Source: an uncultured Bacteroidales bacterium (GTDB taxonomy: Bacteria > Bacteroidota > Bacteroidia > Bacteroidales > Bacteroidaceae). From it: 64,000 nucleotides of DNA. Made by a program: the position numbers and the translations under genes. The stretch lies in NCBI GenBank assembly GCA_902788315.1, contig CADAJS010000004.1, positions 124,001 to 188,000 of the forward strand. Reading direction: 5' to 3'. Below are positions 50,865 through 61,431 of this stretch, in pieces (position 1 is the stretch's first letter; the number at the start of each line of letters is the position of its first letter). The notes under the pieces are model-generated. The model was not told where the DNA came from, ran no database searches, and was given only the letters and a program-made list of their open reading frames with translations.

Positions 50865-52223
50865 ATGAAGAAACTGCTCATTGAAACATACGGCTGCCAG
50901 ATGAATGTGGCCGACAGCGAAGTGGTGGCCGCCGTGATGGGCATGGCCGGCTATGAAGTCTGCCAGGAGATGGACCAGGCAGACGCCGTCTTCCTGAATA
51001 CATGCTCCGTGCGCGACAACGCAGAGCAGAAGATCCTAAGCCGCCTGGAATATCTACACAGCCTGCAAAAGAAGGGGCGCCGACTCATCATCGGAGTGCT
51101 GGGCTGCATGGCCGAGCGAGTGAAAGAACGCCTCATCGAGGAATACCATGCCGACATCGTAGCCGGACCAGACTCCTACATGTCGCTGCCCGACCTGGTG
51201 GCTCAGGTGGAATGCGGAGAAAAGGCTATCGACGTCACCCTCTCCAACACCGAGACCTACCGCGACATCATCCCGCAGCGCATCTGCGGACCCACGATTA
51301 GCGGCTTCGTTACCATCATGCGTGGCTGCAACAATTTCTGCCATTACTGCATCGTGCCCTACACACGCGGACGAGAACGCAGCCGCGACGTAGAGAGTAT
51401 CTTGCGCGAAGTGAAGGACCTCGAGTCACGCGGTTTCCACGAAGTCACTCTTTTAGGACAGAATGTGAACAGCTACAGGGTGGACAGGGCTGACAGCAAC
51501 AGCCGTGGAGAGTCGGCTGACCTGCAGTTCCCCGAATTGTTGCGCATCGTGGCACGCGCCGTGCCCGACATGCGAGTGCGCTTCACCACCAGCCACCCCA
51601 AGGACATGAGCGACGAGACCCTGCATGTAATTGCCGAGGAACCCAACATCTGCCACCACATCCACCTGCCCGTCCAGAGTGGGAGCAATGACGTACTGCA
51701 ACGCATGAACCGACGCTACACACGCGAATGGTATCTGGACCGCGTGGCTGCCATCCGCCGCATCATCCCCGACTGCGGACTGTCCACCGACATCTTCGTG
51801 GGCTACTCGGGCGAGACGGAGGAGGACCATCGGCAAAGCCTCAGCCTGATGCGCGAGTGCGCTTTCGACAGCGCGTTCATGTTCAAGTACAGCGAACGGC
51901 CTGGCACCTATGCCAGCCGTCATCTCCCCGACAACGTGCCAGAGGAAACCAAGATACGACGCCTGAACGAGCTCATCGCCCTGCAGAACCAGCTCTCAGC
52001 CGAGAGCAACCGCCGCTGCATCGGGCAGGAATACGAGGTATTGCTCGAAGGCGCAAGCAAACGTAGTCGCGACCAGCTCTACGGCCGCACGGGACAGAAC
52101 AAGGTGGTCGTCGTCGATCGGCAGGGGCTGCACATCGGGCAGACCGTCACCGCCCGAATCACCGAGAGCAGTAGCGCCACGCTGAAGGGCACAGTCACAG
52201 AAAACATCGTCAAGCGGACCTAA
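50865..52223 (+). CDS. miaB: tRNA-2-methylthio-N6-dimethylallyladenosine synthase
   Basis: 452 residues. Radical-SAM methylthiotransferase modifying A37 of tRNAs. The N-terminal UPF0004 domain has ETYGCQMNVADSE, NTCSVRDNAEQK and GVLGCMAER, giving the three cluster-binding Cys. The radical SAM motif RGCNNFCHYCIVPYTRGRER follows. The C-terminal TRAM domain is near 385-450. Cytoplasmic. First gene of a run with ftsX, DUF3098, uppP, truB, queA and folK on the same strand. Confidence 0.96.
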   Translation: MKKLLIETYGCQMNVADSEVVAAVMGMAGYEVCQEMDQADAVFLNTCSVRDNAEQKILSRLEYLHSLQKKGRRLIIGVLGCMAERVKERLIEEYHADIVAGPDSYMSLPDLVAQVECGEKAIDVTLSNTETYRDIIPQRICGPTISGFVTIMRGCNNFCHYCIVPYTRGRERSRDVESILREVKDLESRGFHEVTLLGQNVNSYRVDRADSNSRGESADLQFPELLRIVARAVPDMRVRFTTSHPKDMSDETLHVIAEEPNICHHIHLPVQSGSNDVLQRMNRRYTREWYLDRVAAIRRIIPDCGLSTDIFVGYSGETEEDHRQSLSLMRECAFDSAFMFKYSERPGTYASRHLPDNVPEETKIRRLNELIALQNQLSAESNRRCIGQEYEVLLEGASKRSRDQLYGRTGQNKVVVVDRQGLHIGQTVTARITESSSATLKGTVTENIVKRT

Positions 52224-52225
52224 CC

Positions 52226-53104
52226 ATGCAAAAGAAGACACATAGACGACAGGGAAGCACCGCCACACAGATGCAGACGCTGACAAGCATCATCAGTACC
52301 ACGATGGTGCTCATCCTGCTGGGTCTCGTGGTGCTCTTTGCCCTCACGGCCCGCGTATTGGGTGATTCCGTACGCGAAAACCTGACCGTAACCATTGTCA
52401 TGCAAGACGACACGCCGTCGGCCGATGCAGCCGCCCTGCAAGGCCAGTTGCTCGAACGCCCCTACGTCGCCGGTATCCAATACATCAGCAGCGAGCAGGC
52501 ACTCAGCGAACAGATTGAAGGCATGGGCATCGACCCCACGGAATATCTTGGTGCCAATCCTTTTGCCATCTCGCTGGAGGTGCAGATTACGGCCCGCTAT
52601 GCCTGCAACGACAGCCTCGAGTGGATTGCACGTGACCTGAAGGCAGAGCCCATCGTGGCCGACGTCATGTACGAACACGACCTCGTGGAGAGCCTGAACA
52701 GCAACCTGCATCGAATCTCAATCATCATGCTTGTGGTGGCCGCCCTGCTGGTAATCATTTCGCTCGTGCTTATCAACAACACCGTGCGGCTGAGCGTCCA
52801 CAGCCATCGGTTCATCCTGCAGACGATGAAGCTGGTGGGGGCACGCTGGAGTTTCATCCGCCGCCCATTCATGGTGCGGAGCCTATGGACAGGCATCATC
52901 TCGGCCGCACTGGCCGACGCCATCCTGCTGGCCACCATTCGCTGGGCGACGGCGAAGGATCCCAGCATTGCAGATTACATCACCCTCCCGAATATCGGCC
53001 TCATGTGCCTATGCGTGCTCGTCATTGGCCTGTGCATCACAGTGGCATGCACCTACCTTTCCGTCACCGCTTATCTGAGAAAACGGGAGAGCGAACTGTA
53101 CTGA
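52226..53104 (+). CDS. ftsX: Cell-division protein FtsX
   Basis: 292 residues. Four transmembrane helices: one near 18-45 (TSIISTTMVLILLGLVVLFA), then a periplasmic FtsX domain with ENLTVTIVMQDD, then three helices in the FtsX/MacB C-terminal module. The motif FILQTMKLVGARWSFIRRPF is typical. Partner of the FtsE ATPase, not in the window, in controlling wall hydrolases at the septum. It starts 2 bp after miaB stops. Confidence 0.93.
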   Translation: MQKKTHRRQGSTATQMQTLTSIISTTMVLILLGLVVLFALTARVLGDSVRENLTVTIVMQDDTPSADAAALQGQLLERPYVAGIQYISSEQALSEQIEGMGIDPTEYLGANPFAISLEVQITARYACNDSLEWIARDLKAEPIVADVMYEHDLVESLNSNLHRISIIMLVVAALLVIISLVLINNTVRLSVHSHRFILQTMKLVGARWSFIRRPFMVRSLWTGIISAALADAILLATIRWATAKDPSIADYITLPNIGLMCLCVLVIGLCITVACTYLSVTAYLRKRESELY

Positions 53105-53147
53105 CGATGCAGAAAGACTAAAACAAAAGAAAACTTTAATAAACGAT

Positions 53148-53399
53148 ATGGACAATTTTGCATTTGACAAGAAGAACTACATCCTGCTGGCTATCGGGAT
53201 GGTTATCATCATCGTGGGCCTCATCCTCATGTCCGGTGAGGGAAGCAAGGAGGGAGTCTTCAATCCAGAGATTTTCAGCGTGCGCCGCATCCGCGTGGCA
53301 CCCGTAGTGAGCCTCGTGGGCTTTGTCTTTATGATGTTCGCCATCATGCACAAGCCTGCAGGCAATGACAAACGACAGCCCGAAGAGAAAAACGATTAA
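53148..53399 (+). CDS. DUF3098 small membrane protein
   Basis: 83 residues with two transmembrane helices (YILLAIGMVIIIVGLILM and VVSLVGFVFMMFAIM) and the family's FDKKNYILLAIG and NPEIFSVRRIRVAP blocks. DUF3098 is usually found next to ftsX and uppP in Bacteroidetes; function unknown, perhaps envelope related. Gaps are 43 bp before and 3 bp after. Confidence 0.9.
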   Translation: MDNFAFDKKNYILLAIGMVIIIVGLILMSGEGSKEGVFNPEIFSVRRIRVAPVVSLVGFVFMMFAIMHKPAGNDKRQPEEKND

Positions 53400-53402
53400 C
53401 GC

Positions 53403-54209
53403 ATGAATGAAATACAGTCTCTCCTGCTGGGTCTCGTACAGGGACTCACGGAATATCTGCCCGTAAGTAGCAGCGGTCACCTGGCCATCCTCTCCCATTT
53501 CTTCGGCCTCAACGGCGAGAGCAGCCTGATGTTTACCATCGTGGTACACGTAGCCACGGTGCTGAGCACACTGGTCATTCTCCGAAAGGAGATATGGGCG
53601 CTGCTCGTGGGCATCTTTGATACGAAGACCCCCCTATGGAATGCCGAGCGGCGTTATGCCGCGGCCATCGTCGTGAGCATGATTCCTGTGGGCATCGTGG
53701 GCCTTTTCTTCAAGGAGAAAGTGGAGGAAGTCTTCGGCAGTGGTCTGTTCATCGTAGGCGTTTGTCTGCTCGTGACCGCCGCCCTGCTAACCTTCAGCTA
53801 TTATGCCCGTCCGCGTCAGAAAGAGGAGATTGGGATATGGGATGCCTTTGTCATCGGTCTGGCCCAGGCAGCCGCAGTGATGCCTGGCCTGAGTCGGTCG
53901 GGTAGCACCATTGCCACCGGCCTCCTTCTGGGCAATAAGAAAGAACGCCTGGCCCAGTTCTCGTTCCTCATGGTGATACCTCCCATCCTGGGCGAGGCCC
54001 TGCTCGACGTGCTGAAGGCACTCAAGGGTACAGGCGAGGCAGCAGCTACAGTGATCCCCACCAGTGCCTACGTGATAGGCTTCCTGGCCGCTTTCATCAG
54101 CGGATGTGTGGCCTGCAAGTGGATGATTAACCTCGTGAAGAAAGGCAAGCTGGTCTACTTTGGCATCTATTGTGCCATCGTGGGAGTGCTGTGCATGGTA
54201 CTGTCATGA
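53403..54209 (+). CDS. uppP: Undecaprenyl-diphosphate phosphatase
   Basis: 268 residues, multi-pass inner-membrane enzyme recycling undecaprenyl carrier lipid for wall synthesis; it also gives bacitracin resistance. Both active-site motifs are present: [15 protein letters not shown] near 14-28 and [14 protein letters not shown] near 160-173. Overlaps truB by 4 bp (ATGA). Confidence 0.96.
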   Translation: MNEIQSLLLGLVQGLTEYLPVSSSGHLAILSHFFGLNGESSLMFTIVVHVATVLSTLVILRKEIWALLVGIFDTKTPLWNAERRYAAAIVVSMIPVGIVGLFFKEKVEEVFGSGLFIVGVCLLVTAALLTFSYYARPRQKEEIGIWDAFVIGLAQAAAVMPGLSRSGSTIATGLLLGNKKERLAQFSFLMVIPPILGEALLDVLKALKGTGEAAATVIPTSAYVIGFLAAFISGCVACKWMINLVKKGKLVYFGIYCAIVGVLCMVLS

Positions 54210-54952
54210 ACTTTATCGAGGGAGAGATACTATACTTCGACAAGCCCTACCGCTGGACTTCGTTCAATCTGGTAGCCCGCGTGCGATACCTGCTCTGCCA
54301 GCGGATAGGAGTGAAGAAACTCAAGGTGGGCCACGCCGGCACGCTCGACCCGCTGGCCACCGGCGTGATGACCATCTGCACTGGAAGGGCTACAAAACGT
54401 ATCGATGAGCTGCAAGCCCATACCAAGGAATACGTGGCCACGCTGCAGCTGGGAGCCACCACTCCATCCTTCGACCTGGAGAAACCCGTGGATGCCACCT
54501 ATCCCACCGAGCACATCTCACGAGAGATGCTTCTCCAGGCACTGGAAGGATTCCGTGGACGCATCGAACAGGTGCCCCCCACGTTCTCAGCCTGCAAGGT
54601 CAACGGCAAGCGTGCCTACGAACTGGCTCGAAAGGGAAAAGACGTCGAGTTGAAGCCCAAGGTGCTGGTCATCGACGAGATAGAACTCGTGGACTTCAAT
54701 CCCGAACAGATGCAAGCCACCCTGCGCATCGTCTGCAGCAAAGGGACCTACATACGCGCACTGGCTCGCGACATCGGCCAAGCACTGCACAGCGGAGCCC
54801 ACCTCATCGCACTGCGCCGCACTCGCGTCGGTGACATACGGGTGGAGCAATGCATGCAGGTGGACGACTTCCCCGCATGGCTCGACACACAAAGCCTCTC
54901 CCCTCTCACTCCCCAGGACGGAGAGAACGAGACGACGAAAATCAGCAAATAG
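54206..54952 (+). CDS. truB: tRNA pseudouridine-55 synthase
   Basis: 248 residues from ATG 54206, which overlaps the uppP stop; a longer frame is unlikely. Makes pseudouridine 55 in tRNA. The catalytic Asp48 is in [30 protein letters not shown] and [15 protein letters not shown] are family motifs. Lacks the C-terminal PUA domain of E. coli TruB, normal for Bacteroidetes. Confidence 0.95.
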   Translation: MNFIEGEILYFDKPYRWTSFNLVARVRYLLCQRIGVKKLKVGHAGTLDPLATGVMTICTGRATKRIDELQAHTKEYVATLQLGATTPSFDLEKPVDATYPTEHISREMLLQALEGFRGRIEQVPPTFSACKVNGKRAYELARKGKDVELKPKVLVIDEIELVDFNPEQMQATLRIVCSKGTYIRALARDIGQALHSGAHLIALRRTRVGDIRVEQCMQVDDFPAWLDTQSLSPLTPQDGENETTKISK

Positions 54953-55006
54953 AAATTGGCATACAAAATCGCCAGATTATAAATTAGTAAACAGAAATTC
55001 GCATAT

Positions 55007-56089
55007 ATGAAGCTCTCACAATTCAAATTCAAGTTGCCCGAGGACCGAATTGCCCAGTACCCCACTACGTTTCGCGACGAATGTCGCCTGATGGTGGTGC
55101 ATGCCAAGAGCGGCATCATCGAACACCGTCCCTCGTTTCGCGACATCCTGCAGTTTTTTGACGACCGCGATGTATTTGTTTTCAACGACACCAAGGTCTT
55201 CCCGGCCCGCCTTTATGGAAACAAGGAGAAGACCGGAGCCAAGATCGAAGTTTTCCTCCTGCGCGAACTGAACGCTGACATGCGCTTGTGGGACGTGCTG
55301 GTGGATCCGGCACGCAAGATTCGCATAGGCAACAAACTGTACTTCGGAGAGAACGAATCGATGGTGGCCGAGGTCATTGACAACACCACAAGCCGCGGCC
55401 GCACACTGCGTTTCCTCTTCGACGGCTCACACGAGGAGTTCAAACGCCAGCTCTACGCCCTGGGCGAGGCTCCCCTCCCCCGCGAGATTATCAAGCGACC
55501 GGCCGAGCCCGAAGACCTGGAGAACTTCCAATGCATCTTTGCCCGCAACGAGGGAGCCGTAACAGCACCTACCGCCGGCATGCACTTCTCTCCACAGCTG
55601 ATGAAAATGATGGAGATCAAGGGCATCGATTTTGCCTATGTGACGATGCACTGTGGTCTGAGCAACTTCCGCGAGATTGACGTAGAGGATCTCACAAAAC
55701 ACAAGATGGAGTCGGAGGAGATGCATGTGGGAGCAGAAGCATGCCGCCTGATCAACCGGGCAAAGGACGAGGGACACCACATCGTTGCCGTGGGTACCAC
55801 CGTACAGCGAGTACTGGAGACAGCGGTCAGTGCCGACTCACGCCTGAAGGAATTTGATGGATGGACCAACAAGTTCATCTTCCCGCCCTACGACTTCACG
55901 CTGGCCGACGCGATGGTGGCCAATTTCTACATGCCCTACAGCACGTTGCTCATGCTCACATGTGCCTATGGCGGATACGACCTCATCATGAAAGCCTACA
56001 AGGAAGCACTGAAGTACAACGAGACGGATCCCAAGACACGCTACCGCTTCGGCACCTACGGCGACGCCATGCTCATCCTGCAGGACTAA
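55007..56089 (+). CDS. queA: tRNA preQ1(34) S-adenosylmethionine ribosyltransferase-isomerase
   Basis: 360 residues. Transfers and isomerises the ribose of SAM onto preQ1 in tRNA (queuosine pathway). Family motifs: [58 protein letters not shown] and GTTVQRVLE. Cytoplasmic. 54 bp after truB and 7 bp before folK. Confidence 0.95.
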   Translation: MKLSQFKFKLPEDRIAQYPTTFRDECRLMVVHAKSGIIEHRPSFRDILQFFDDRDVFVFNDTKVFPARLYGNKEKTGAKIEVFLLRELNADMRLWDVLVDPARKIRIGNKLYFGENESMVAEVIDNTTSRGRTLRFLFDGSHEEFKRQLYALGEAPLPREIIKRPAEPEDLENFQCIFARNEGAVTAPTAGMHFSPQLMKMMEIKGIDFAYVTMHCGLSNFREIDVEDLTKHKMESEEMHVGAEACRLINRAKDEGHHIVAVGTTVQRVLETAVSADSRLKEFDGWTNKFIFPPYDFTLADAMVANFYMPYSTLLMLTCAYGGYDLIMKAYKEALKYNETDPKTRYRFGTYGDAMLILQD

Positions 56090-56096
56090 CATTGCC

Positions 56097-56510
56097 ATGC
56101 ACCGCCTCTATCTCTCCCTCGGCTCTAACCTTGGCAATCGCGAGCAGATACTCCGTCTCGCCATTGCCTACATCGGGGAACGTGTGGGCCAGGTGGAGCG
56201 TATCTCCTCATTTATCGAAACAGAGCCGTGGGGCTTCGAGAGTCCCCACCGCTTTCTGAACGCGGCCTGCCTGGTGCTTACGCCGCTCTCGCCCATGCGG
56301 TGCCTGAGGGCCACCCAGCAGATAGAGCGCGACCTGGGTCGCACGGCAAAAACCCATAACGGCCGCTACCATGACCGCCCCATCGACATCGACCTGCTCC
56401 TGTATGACGATGTACACATCCAATGCGAGGCACTCACCCTGCCTCACCCCCGTATGTACGAACGAGAGTTTGTCATGAGACCTCTCCACGAAATTCTTCA
56501 CGAACAATGA
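56097..56510 (+). CDS. folK: 2-amino-4-hydroxy-6-hydroxymethyldihydropteridine pyrophosphokinase
   Basis: 137 residues. Transfers pyrophosphate to hydroxymethyl-dihydropterin in folate synthesis. Motifs: LYLSLGSNLGNRE at the N-terminus, IETEPWGFESPHRFLNAAC, and the metal-binding HDRPIDIDLLLYDD and LPHPRMYEREFV. Its stop overlaps the next gene's ATG by 4 bp. Confidence 0.95.
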   Translation: MHRLYLSLGSNLGNREQILRLAIAYIGERVGQVERISSFIETEPWGFESPHRFLNAACLVLTPLSPMRCLRATQQIERDLGRTAKTHNGRYHDRPIDIDLLLYDDVHIQCEALTLPHPRMYEREFVMRPLHEILHEQ

Positions 56511-57712
56511 ACCATTCCCTCCCTTCCCCACGCCCGGCGGTCTTCCTGGCTATCATCCTCGCAGCGATGCTCTCTCCGCTGCACGCCCAGACACTGCACG
56601 TCTGCATCAAGAACTCGTCGTCCATCCAGCGCCATGAGATAGTGGAAATCGATGCACGTCAAATCACGGCACGCATGGGGCGCGAGATCGTAGTCCGCGA
56701 CGCCTCAGGCATCGAGCAACCCAGCCAGTTCACTCACGATGGCAAGTTCCTCATCTACGCTTCCATCCGCCCCAAGGGAGAGGCCGTATATACCCTGCAC
56801 AAAGGCAAACCGGCCAGGGTGGAACCCTACGTCTTCGGACGACAATACCCCGAACGTGCCGACGACATCTCCTTCGAAAACGACAAGATCGGTTTCCGTG
56901 TCTATGGGCCCGCCACGCAGCAGAAGGGTGAACAAGCCTACGGAAACGACGTTTGGGTGAAGCGCTCGCCAGCGCTGATGCTCGACAGCATCTATGCCCT
57001 GCACTTCTCGAAAAACGCAGAGATGGAACGCCTGCGCAAATCGGGGCATAAGCGCGAGGCTGACTCACTCGGCACAGCCACCAGCTACCATCTGGACCAC
57101 GGCCTGGGTATGGACTGCTATGCCGTGGGCCCCACACTGGGTTGCGGCACACCGGCCTTGATGCGCGGCGGGCAGCTACTCTTCCCCTGGTGCTACGAAC
57201 GCTATGAGATTCTCGACGAAGGTCCCCTTCGCTTCTCGCTCCTGCTCCACTTCGGCGAGATGTACGGCGCACGAGAGCATCGTCTCATCACAGCCGACCG
57301 CGGCAGCCACTTCTTCCGCACCACGGTGTGGTACGAGGGACTCCATCAGGCATCCAGCCTGGCTGCAGGCATCGTCCTGCGACCAGCCGACACGGAAAGC
57401 CTTGTCATGGGCCAGAACTACGCCGCCTATGCCGACCCCACCATGTACCCCGACAAGCACCAGAGCCAGATCTTCGTGGCCGTAGCCTTCCCCGAGGGCA
57501 ACGCCACCATCACCCGGTTGTCCCCGACGGCGCCCACCAACGCCGGACATGCCGTAGGCCTCGTGCGCCAGTATCAGGGAAAGCCCTTCACCTATTACTT
57601 CGGAGCCGCCTGGAGCGGCTATGACATTCCCACCTTCGAGGAGTGGCAACTTCATGTGAAGCAGTTCCTTCGCCGGCACGAGATGCCCCTCACCGTCGTC
57701 TGCCGTCCATAG
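56507..57712 (+). CDS. DUF4861 secreted protein
   Basis: 401 residues from ATG 56507, overlapping the folK stop; signal peptide RPAVFLAIILAAMLSPLHAQ. It fits the DUF4861 family: VCIKNSSSIQRHEIVEIDA near the N-terminus, WVKRSPALMLDSIY, SYHLDHGLGMDCYAVGPTLG and AAWSGYDIPTFEEWQLHV near the end. The family is frequent in polysaccharide-utilisation loci and uncharacterised to my knowledge. Here it sits at the end of a housekeeping operon. Confidence 0.8.
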   Translation: MNHSLPSPRPAVFLAIILAAMLSPLHAQTLHVCIKNSSSIQRHEIVEIDARQITARMGREIVVRDASGIEQPSQFTHDGKFLIYASIRPKGEAVYTLHKGKPARVEPYVFGRQYPERADDISFENDKIGFRVYGPATQQKGEQAYGNDVWVKRSPALMLDSIYALHFSKNAEMERLRKSGHKREADSLGTATSYHLDHGLGMDCYAVGPTLGCGTPALMRGGQLLFPWCYERYEILDEGPLRFSLLLHFGEMYGAREHRLITADRGSHFFRTTVWYEGLHQASSLAAGIVLRPADTESLVMGQNYAAYADPTMYPDKHQSQIFVAVAFPEGNATITRLSPTAPTNAGHAVGLVRQYQGKPFTYYFGAAWSGYDIPTFEEWQLHVKQFLRRHEMPLTVVCRP

Positions 57713-57730
57713 TAGCACCCGCCGCCACCT

Positions 57731-57747
57731 CCTTATATAATATAAGG
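57731..57747. terminator. Palindrome after the DUF4861 gene
   Basis: CCTTATATAATATAAGG, perfect 8-bp arms around one A, 19 bp after the stop. It may be a weak terminator, since no T run follows. The following 57748-58007 holds no gene; a TACCTTTG at 57842-57849 is isolated. Confidence 0.4.
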
Positions 57748-58007
57748 TACGCGCGCGAGTACATTCTTTTGCTAAGTGAACGTAGCAAACCTTTTTCGCA
57801 TTTTCTCTACGGAATTACTTTGCTATCCTCCCTCCCCAAAATACCTTTGTGGGAGAGATTTACATTTTTAATAGTGCATGGCGAACTCCAGTTTCCCAGA
57901 TTCGTGAGGAAACGTATTGGAGAAACATCCCTTCCTTCCTATAACATGGGCATTTTCGGTGGTACAGACAGCATGCCTGATTCTCAGAGCTTCCAACATC
58001 ACCCTTC

Positions 58008-58139
58008 GATGGAGCGTGTTCCGTCGTCGGGTGGAGCGTGTTCCGTCGTCGGATGGAGCGTGTTCCGTCGTCGGGTGCGGTGTGTTTCATCGTCGGATGC
58101 GGAGGATAACCCGTCCCGCCACACGATACTCCGTCGGGA
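58008..58139. repeat. 22-bp-period array upstream of metK
   Basis: Three near-identical units at 58008-58029, 58030-58051 and 58052-58073 (each GRTGGAGCGTGTTCCGTCGTCG minus the first two bases: TGGAGCGTGTTCC core). A diverged unit at 58074-58095 and two decayed ones to 58139 keep TCCGTCG or TCATCG at the same phase. Not a multiple of three, so not coding. Confidence 0.9.
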
Positions 58140-58324
58140 GCAGCATGCCCCATCGCTTGTACGATCCTGAATCACACAACCGGGGGGGTACAGCAGACGG
58201 CCGGGCGAACGGCGTGTGGCAACGGACCGGGCAAAGCATGGTTCCCAGTCTGGCAAAGAGAGGCTCACGGACAGACAGAGCGAAAAAACATGCGCTGCAA
58301 ATTGCGAGTTACAGATAAATGTCG

Positions 58325-58451
58325 TAACTCTGCCATCCCTTGGATGGCGAACTTCTTCGACAAGCGAAGCGAGCAAGCTCGAATCCTTTCACTCGGCATG
58401 AAAAAAAGAACGAGATTCTTTTTGTCCTGCACTCGTTTTTTCGTAACTTTG
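58325..58451 (+). repeat. Promoter-unit repeat with hairpin module, driving metK
   Basis: Begins at a decayed TAACTCTG (58325-58332). It then has the palindrome GCCATCCCTTGGATGGC (58332-58348), the module CTTCGACAAGCGAAGCGAGC, CACTCGGCATGAAAAAAAGA, and TTTG, 19 bp, TAACTTTG (58444-58451). The unit equals the 88-bp form near 22.4 kb plus a 30-bp hairpin module. Confidence 0.85.
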
Positions 58452-58471
58452 CAGTCGAAATGACGTTTGTG

Positions 58472-58525
58472 GATAGATTTGAGCGGCTTGCAACCACAGT
58501 AAAAAATGCTAAAACGGCAAGGCTG
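58472..58525 (+). promoter_or_regulatory. SAM-II-like riboswitch in the metK leader
   Basis: The leader contains GAGCGGCTTGCAACCAC followed by AGTAAAAAATGCTAAAACGG. This matches the SAM-II pattern as I remember it: stem with loop CUUGCAA, an A-rich linker and UGCUAAAA that pairs back with the loop to form a pseudoknot. SAM-II elements control methionine/SAM genes, including metK in Bacteroidetes. About 75 nt lie between it and the ATG. Confidence 0.8.
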
Positions 58526-58598
58526 ACACCCCTTGCCACGCATTCTGCCCCACATATATCCCCCTGCGTCAGAAAATGTTATAGCAAGAAAAGGAATT

Positions 58599-59858
<1,260 letters not shown>

Positions 59859-59914
59859 CACTCGATCCAGCCTTCATATTCCCTTCACTTATCCTCACAC
59901 ATAACCCAAAGAAT

Positions 59915-60502
59915 ATGAACGAGAGAAAGCATATATGCGTCTATTGTGCCAGCAGCACACAGATTGACCCCCGATACTTCCAAGCCGCACGCGAGCTGGG
60001 ACGGCTGATGGCCGAGCGTGGAATCACGCTCATCAACGGTGCCGGCAGCATGGGACTAATGGCCGAGAGTGCCGACGGATGCCTCGAAAACGGTGGAGAG
60101 GCTATCGGCATCATACCCACCTTTATGATTCAGGAAGGATGGTGCCATACCTCGATGACTCGCATCATCGAGACCGACAACATCCACATCCGTCAGGAGA
60201 AGATGGCCGAGATGAGCGATGCCGCCATCGTACTGCCCGGCGGATGCGGTACCTTTGCAGAGCTGATGGAACTCATCACATGGAAGCAACTGGGCATCTA
60301 CCTCAAACCCATTATCCTGCTTAACACACTGGGCTACTACAATGCCACGACAGCCATGCTGCAACAAGCCGTCGAGCAACGCTTTATGCGACTGCAGCAT
60401 GCAGACATCTGGCGTGTAGCATCCACGCCTGAGGAAGCACTGGAAATGGCACTGACCACGCCCGAATGGGACCGTAACATCCGACGCTTTGCCAAGATAT
60501 GA
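59915..60502 (+). CDS. LOG-family protein (nucleoside 5'-monophosphate phosphoribohydrolase type)
   Basis: 195 residues. LOG/TIGR00730 Rossmann protein. It has ICVYCASSTQIDPRYF, INGAGSMGLMAESADG and PGGCGTFAELME (108-119), which carries the catalytic Glu of the PGGxGTxxE motif. Plant homologues release cytokinin bases; bacterial ones cleave purine nucleotides. Its stop overlaps the DUF4271 start by 4 bp, so they are cotranscribed. Confidence 0.9.
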   Translation: MNERKHICVYCASSTQIDPRYFQAARELGRLMAERGITLINGAGSMGLMAESADGCLENGGEAIGIIPTFMIQEGWCHTSMTRIIETDNIHIRQEKMAEMSDAAIVLPGGCGTFAELMELITWKQLGIYLKPIILLNTLGYYNATTAMLQQAVEQRFMRLQHADIWRVASTPEEALEMALTTPEWDRNIRRFAKI

Positions 60503-61422
60503 ACGCCACCGTCCGTGACAGCCTGCGACTCGCGGACACCTCTGTCCCGCCCCTTCCGGAGGACAGTACCATCGAGGTACTGACCAGCGATAGCCTATAC
60601 CTCATAGCGAACGGAATCGGACAGAGCGACACAGCCACTTCACCTCTCCCCCTGCCCTACTCCGGAGGATTTTTTTCCCACAGCCCTCTCTTGCATCCCG
60701 AAAGCACGAGACACGAGGCTGGGTATGAAGGCCACCTCCTTGCTCCACAGCCGTGGCACGATGACTGGATGACAATCACCGTCCTGCTATTACTCGTCAC
60801 CATGATACTCATGCTGCGACGGACGGCAAAACAGCTCTACGAGCAGGCACGCCAGTTCGTTCTCCCCTCACGCAGCCGAGAGGCAACAACAGACATGGAG
60901 TCCCTCATCAGCTTTCCTATCATGGCATTCTCCGCCCTTCTGCTCTCGTTCACGGGAGCCTATATCGCCATATGGCACATCGTTTACGAGCGTGAGATAT
61001 TCCTCGGATACGTCTCTCCCTACCTCCTTTTCATCCTTTTCGCCCTGTGCTTCCTGGCTGCCATCACAGCGAAGTTCATAGCATATCGTTTCGTGAACTG
61101 GGTATTCTTCGATAAGAGAAAATGTTTTACATGGAGAAGCGATTACAAACTCCTTTTCGTCGCAGAAGCAGTCATTCTATTCCTCGTCATCGTTTTCGGT
61201 ACATATTTTAATTTCCCGCATGAAAAAGTACTCTGTGCTGCATTTTCTATTCTCGTATTTGTCAAATTTTTGCTTTTGCTAAAGGGATATCAAATATTTT
61301 TCTCAGATTTTCATGGAATATTCCACGAAATTGTGTACCTTTGCACACTCGAAGCGACACCGCTGCTTGCCGCCATCAAGATTCTGAGTCAAGTCACAAA
61401 AGGATTGAACGTATTTTTTTAG
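60499..61422 (+). CDS. DUF4271 membrane protein
   Basis: 307 residues. A Ser/Pro-rich N-terminal part of about 85 residues, then about eight transmembrane helices, including DDWMTITVLLLLVTMILML, SFTGAYIAIWHIVY and LLFVAEAVILFLVIVFG. It ends GIFHEIVYLCTLEATPLLAA. DUF4271 is usually encoded just before hemD in Bacteroidetes; its function is unknown. hemD starts 9 bp later. A TACCTTTG string near 61339 lies inside the coding sequence and may be chance. Confidence 0.88.
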   Translation: MNATVRDSLRLADTSVPPLPEDSTIEVLTSDSLYLIANGIGQSDTATSPLPLPYSGGFFSHSPLLHPESTRHEAGYEGHLLAPQPWHDDWMTITVLLLLVTMILMLRRTAKQLYEQARQFVLPSRSREATTDMESLISFPIMAFSALLLSFTGAYIAIWHIVYEREIFLGYVSPYLLFILFALCFLAAITAKFIAYRFVNWVFFDKRKCFTWRSDYKLLFVAEAVILFLVIVFGTYFNFPHEKVLCAAFSILVFVKFLLLLKGYQIFFSDFHGIFHEIVYLCTLEATPLLAAIKILSQVTKGLNVFF

Positions 61423-61431
61423 GACATCGCA

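Noticed and set aside
57860..58153. A 97-codon minus-strand frame through the 58-kb repeat array
   Set aside because: The 22-bp unit is not a multiple of three, so the repeated peptide changes frame between units. There is no promoter or homologous motif.
61336..61347. A TACCTTTG promoter for hemD inside the DUF4271 gene
   Set aside because: No TTTG at 19-21 bp upstream, and the bases encode conserved-looking residues (VYLCT). The genes are close enough to be one operon.
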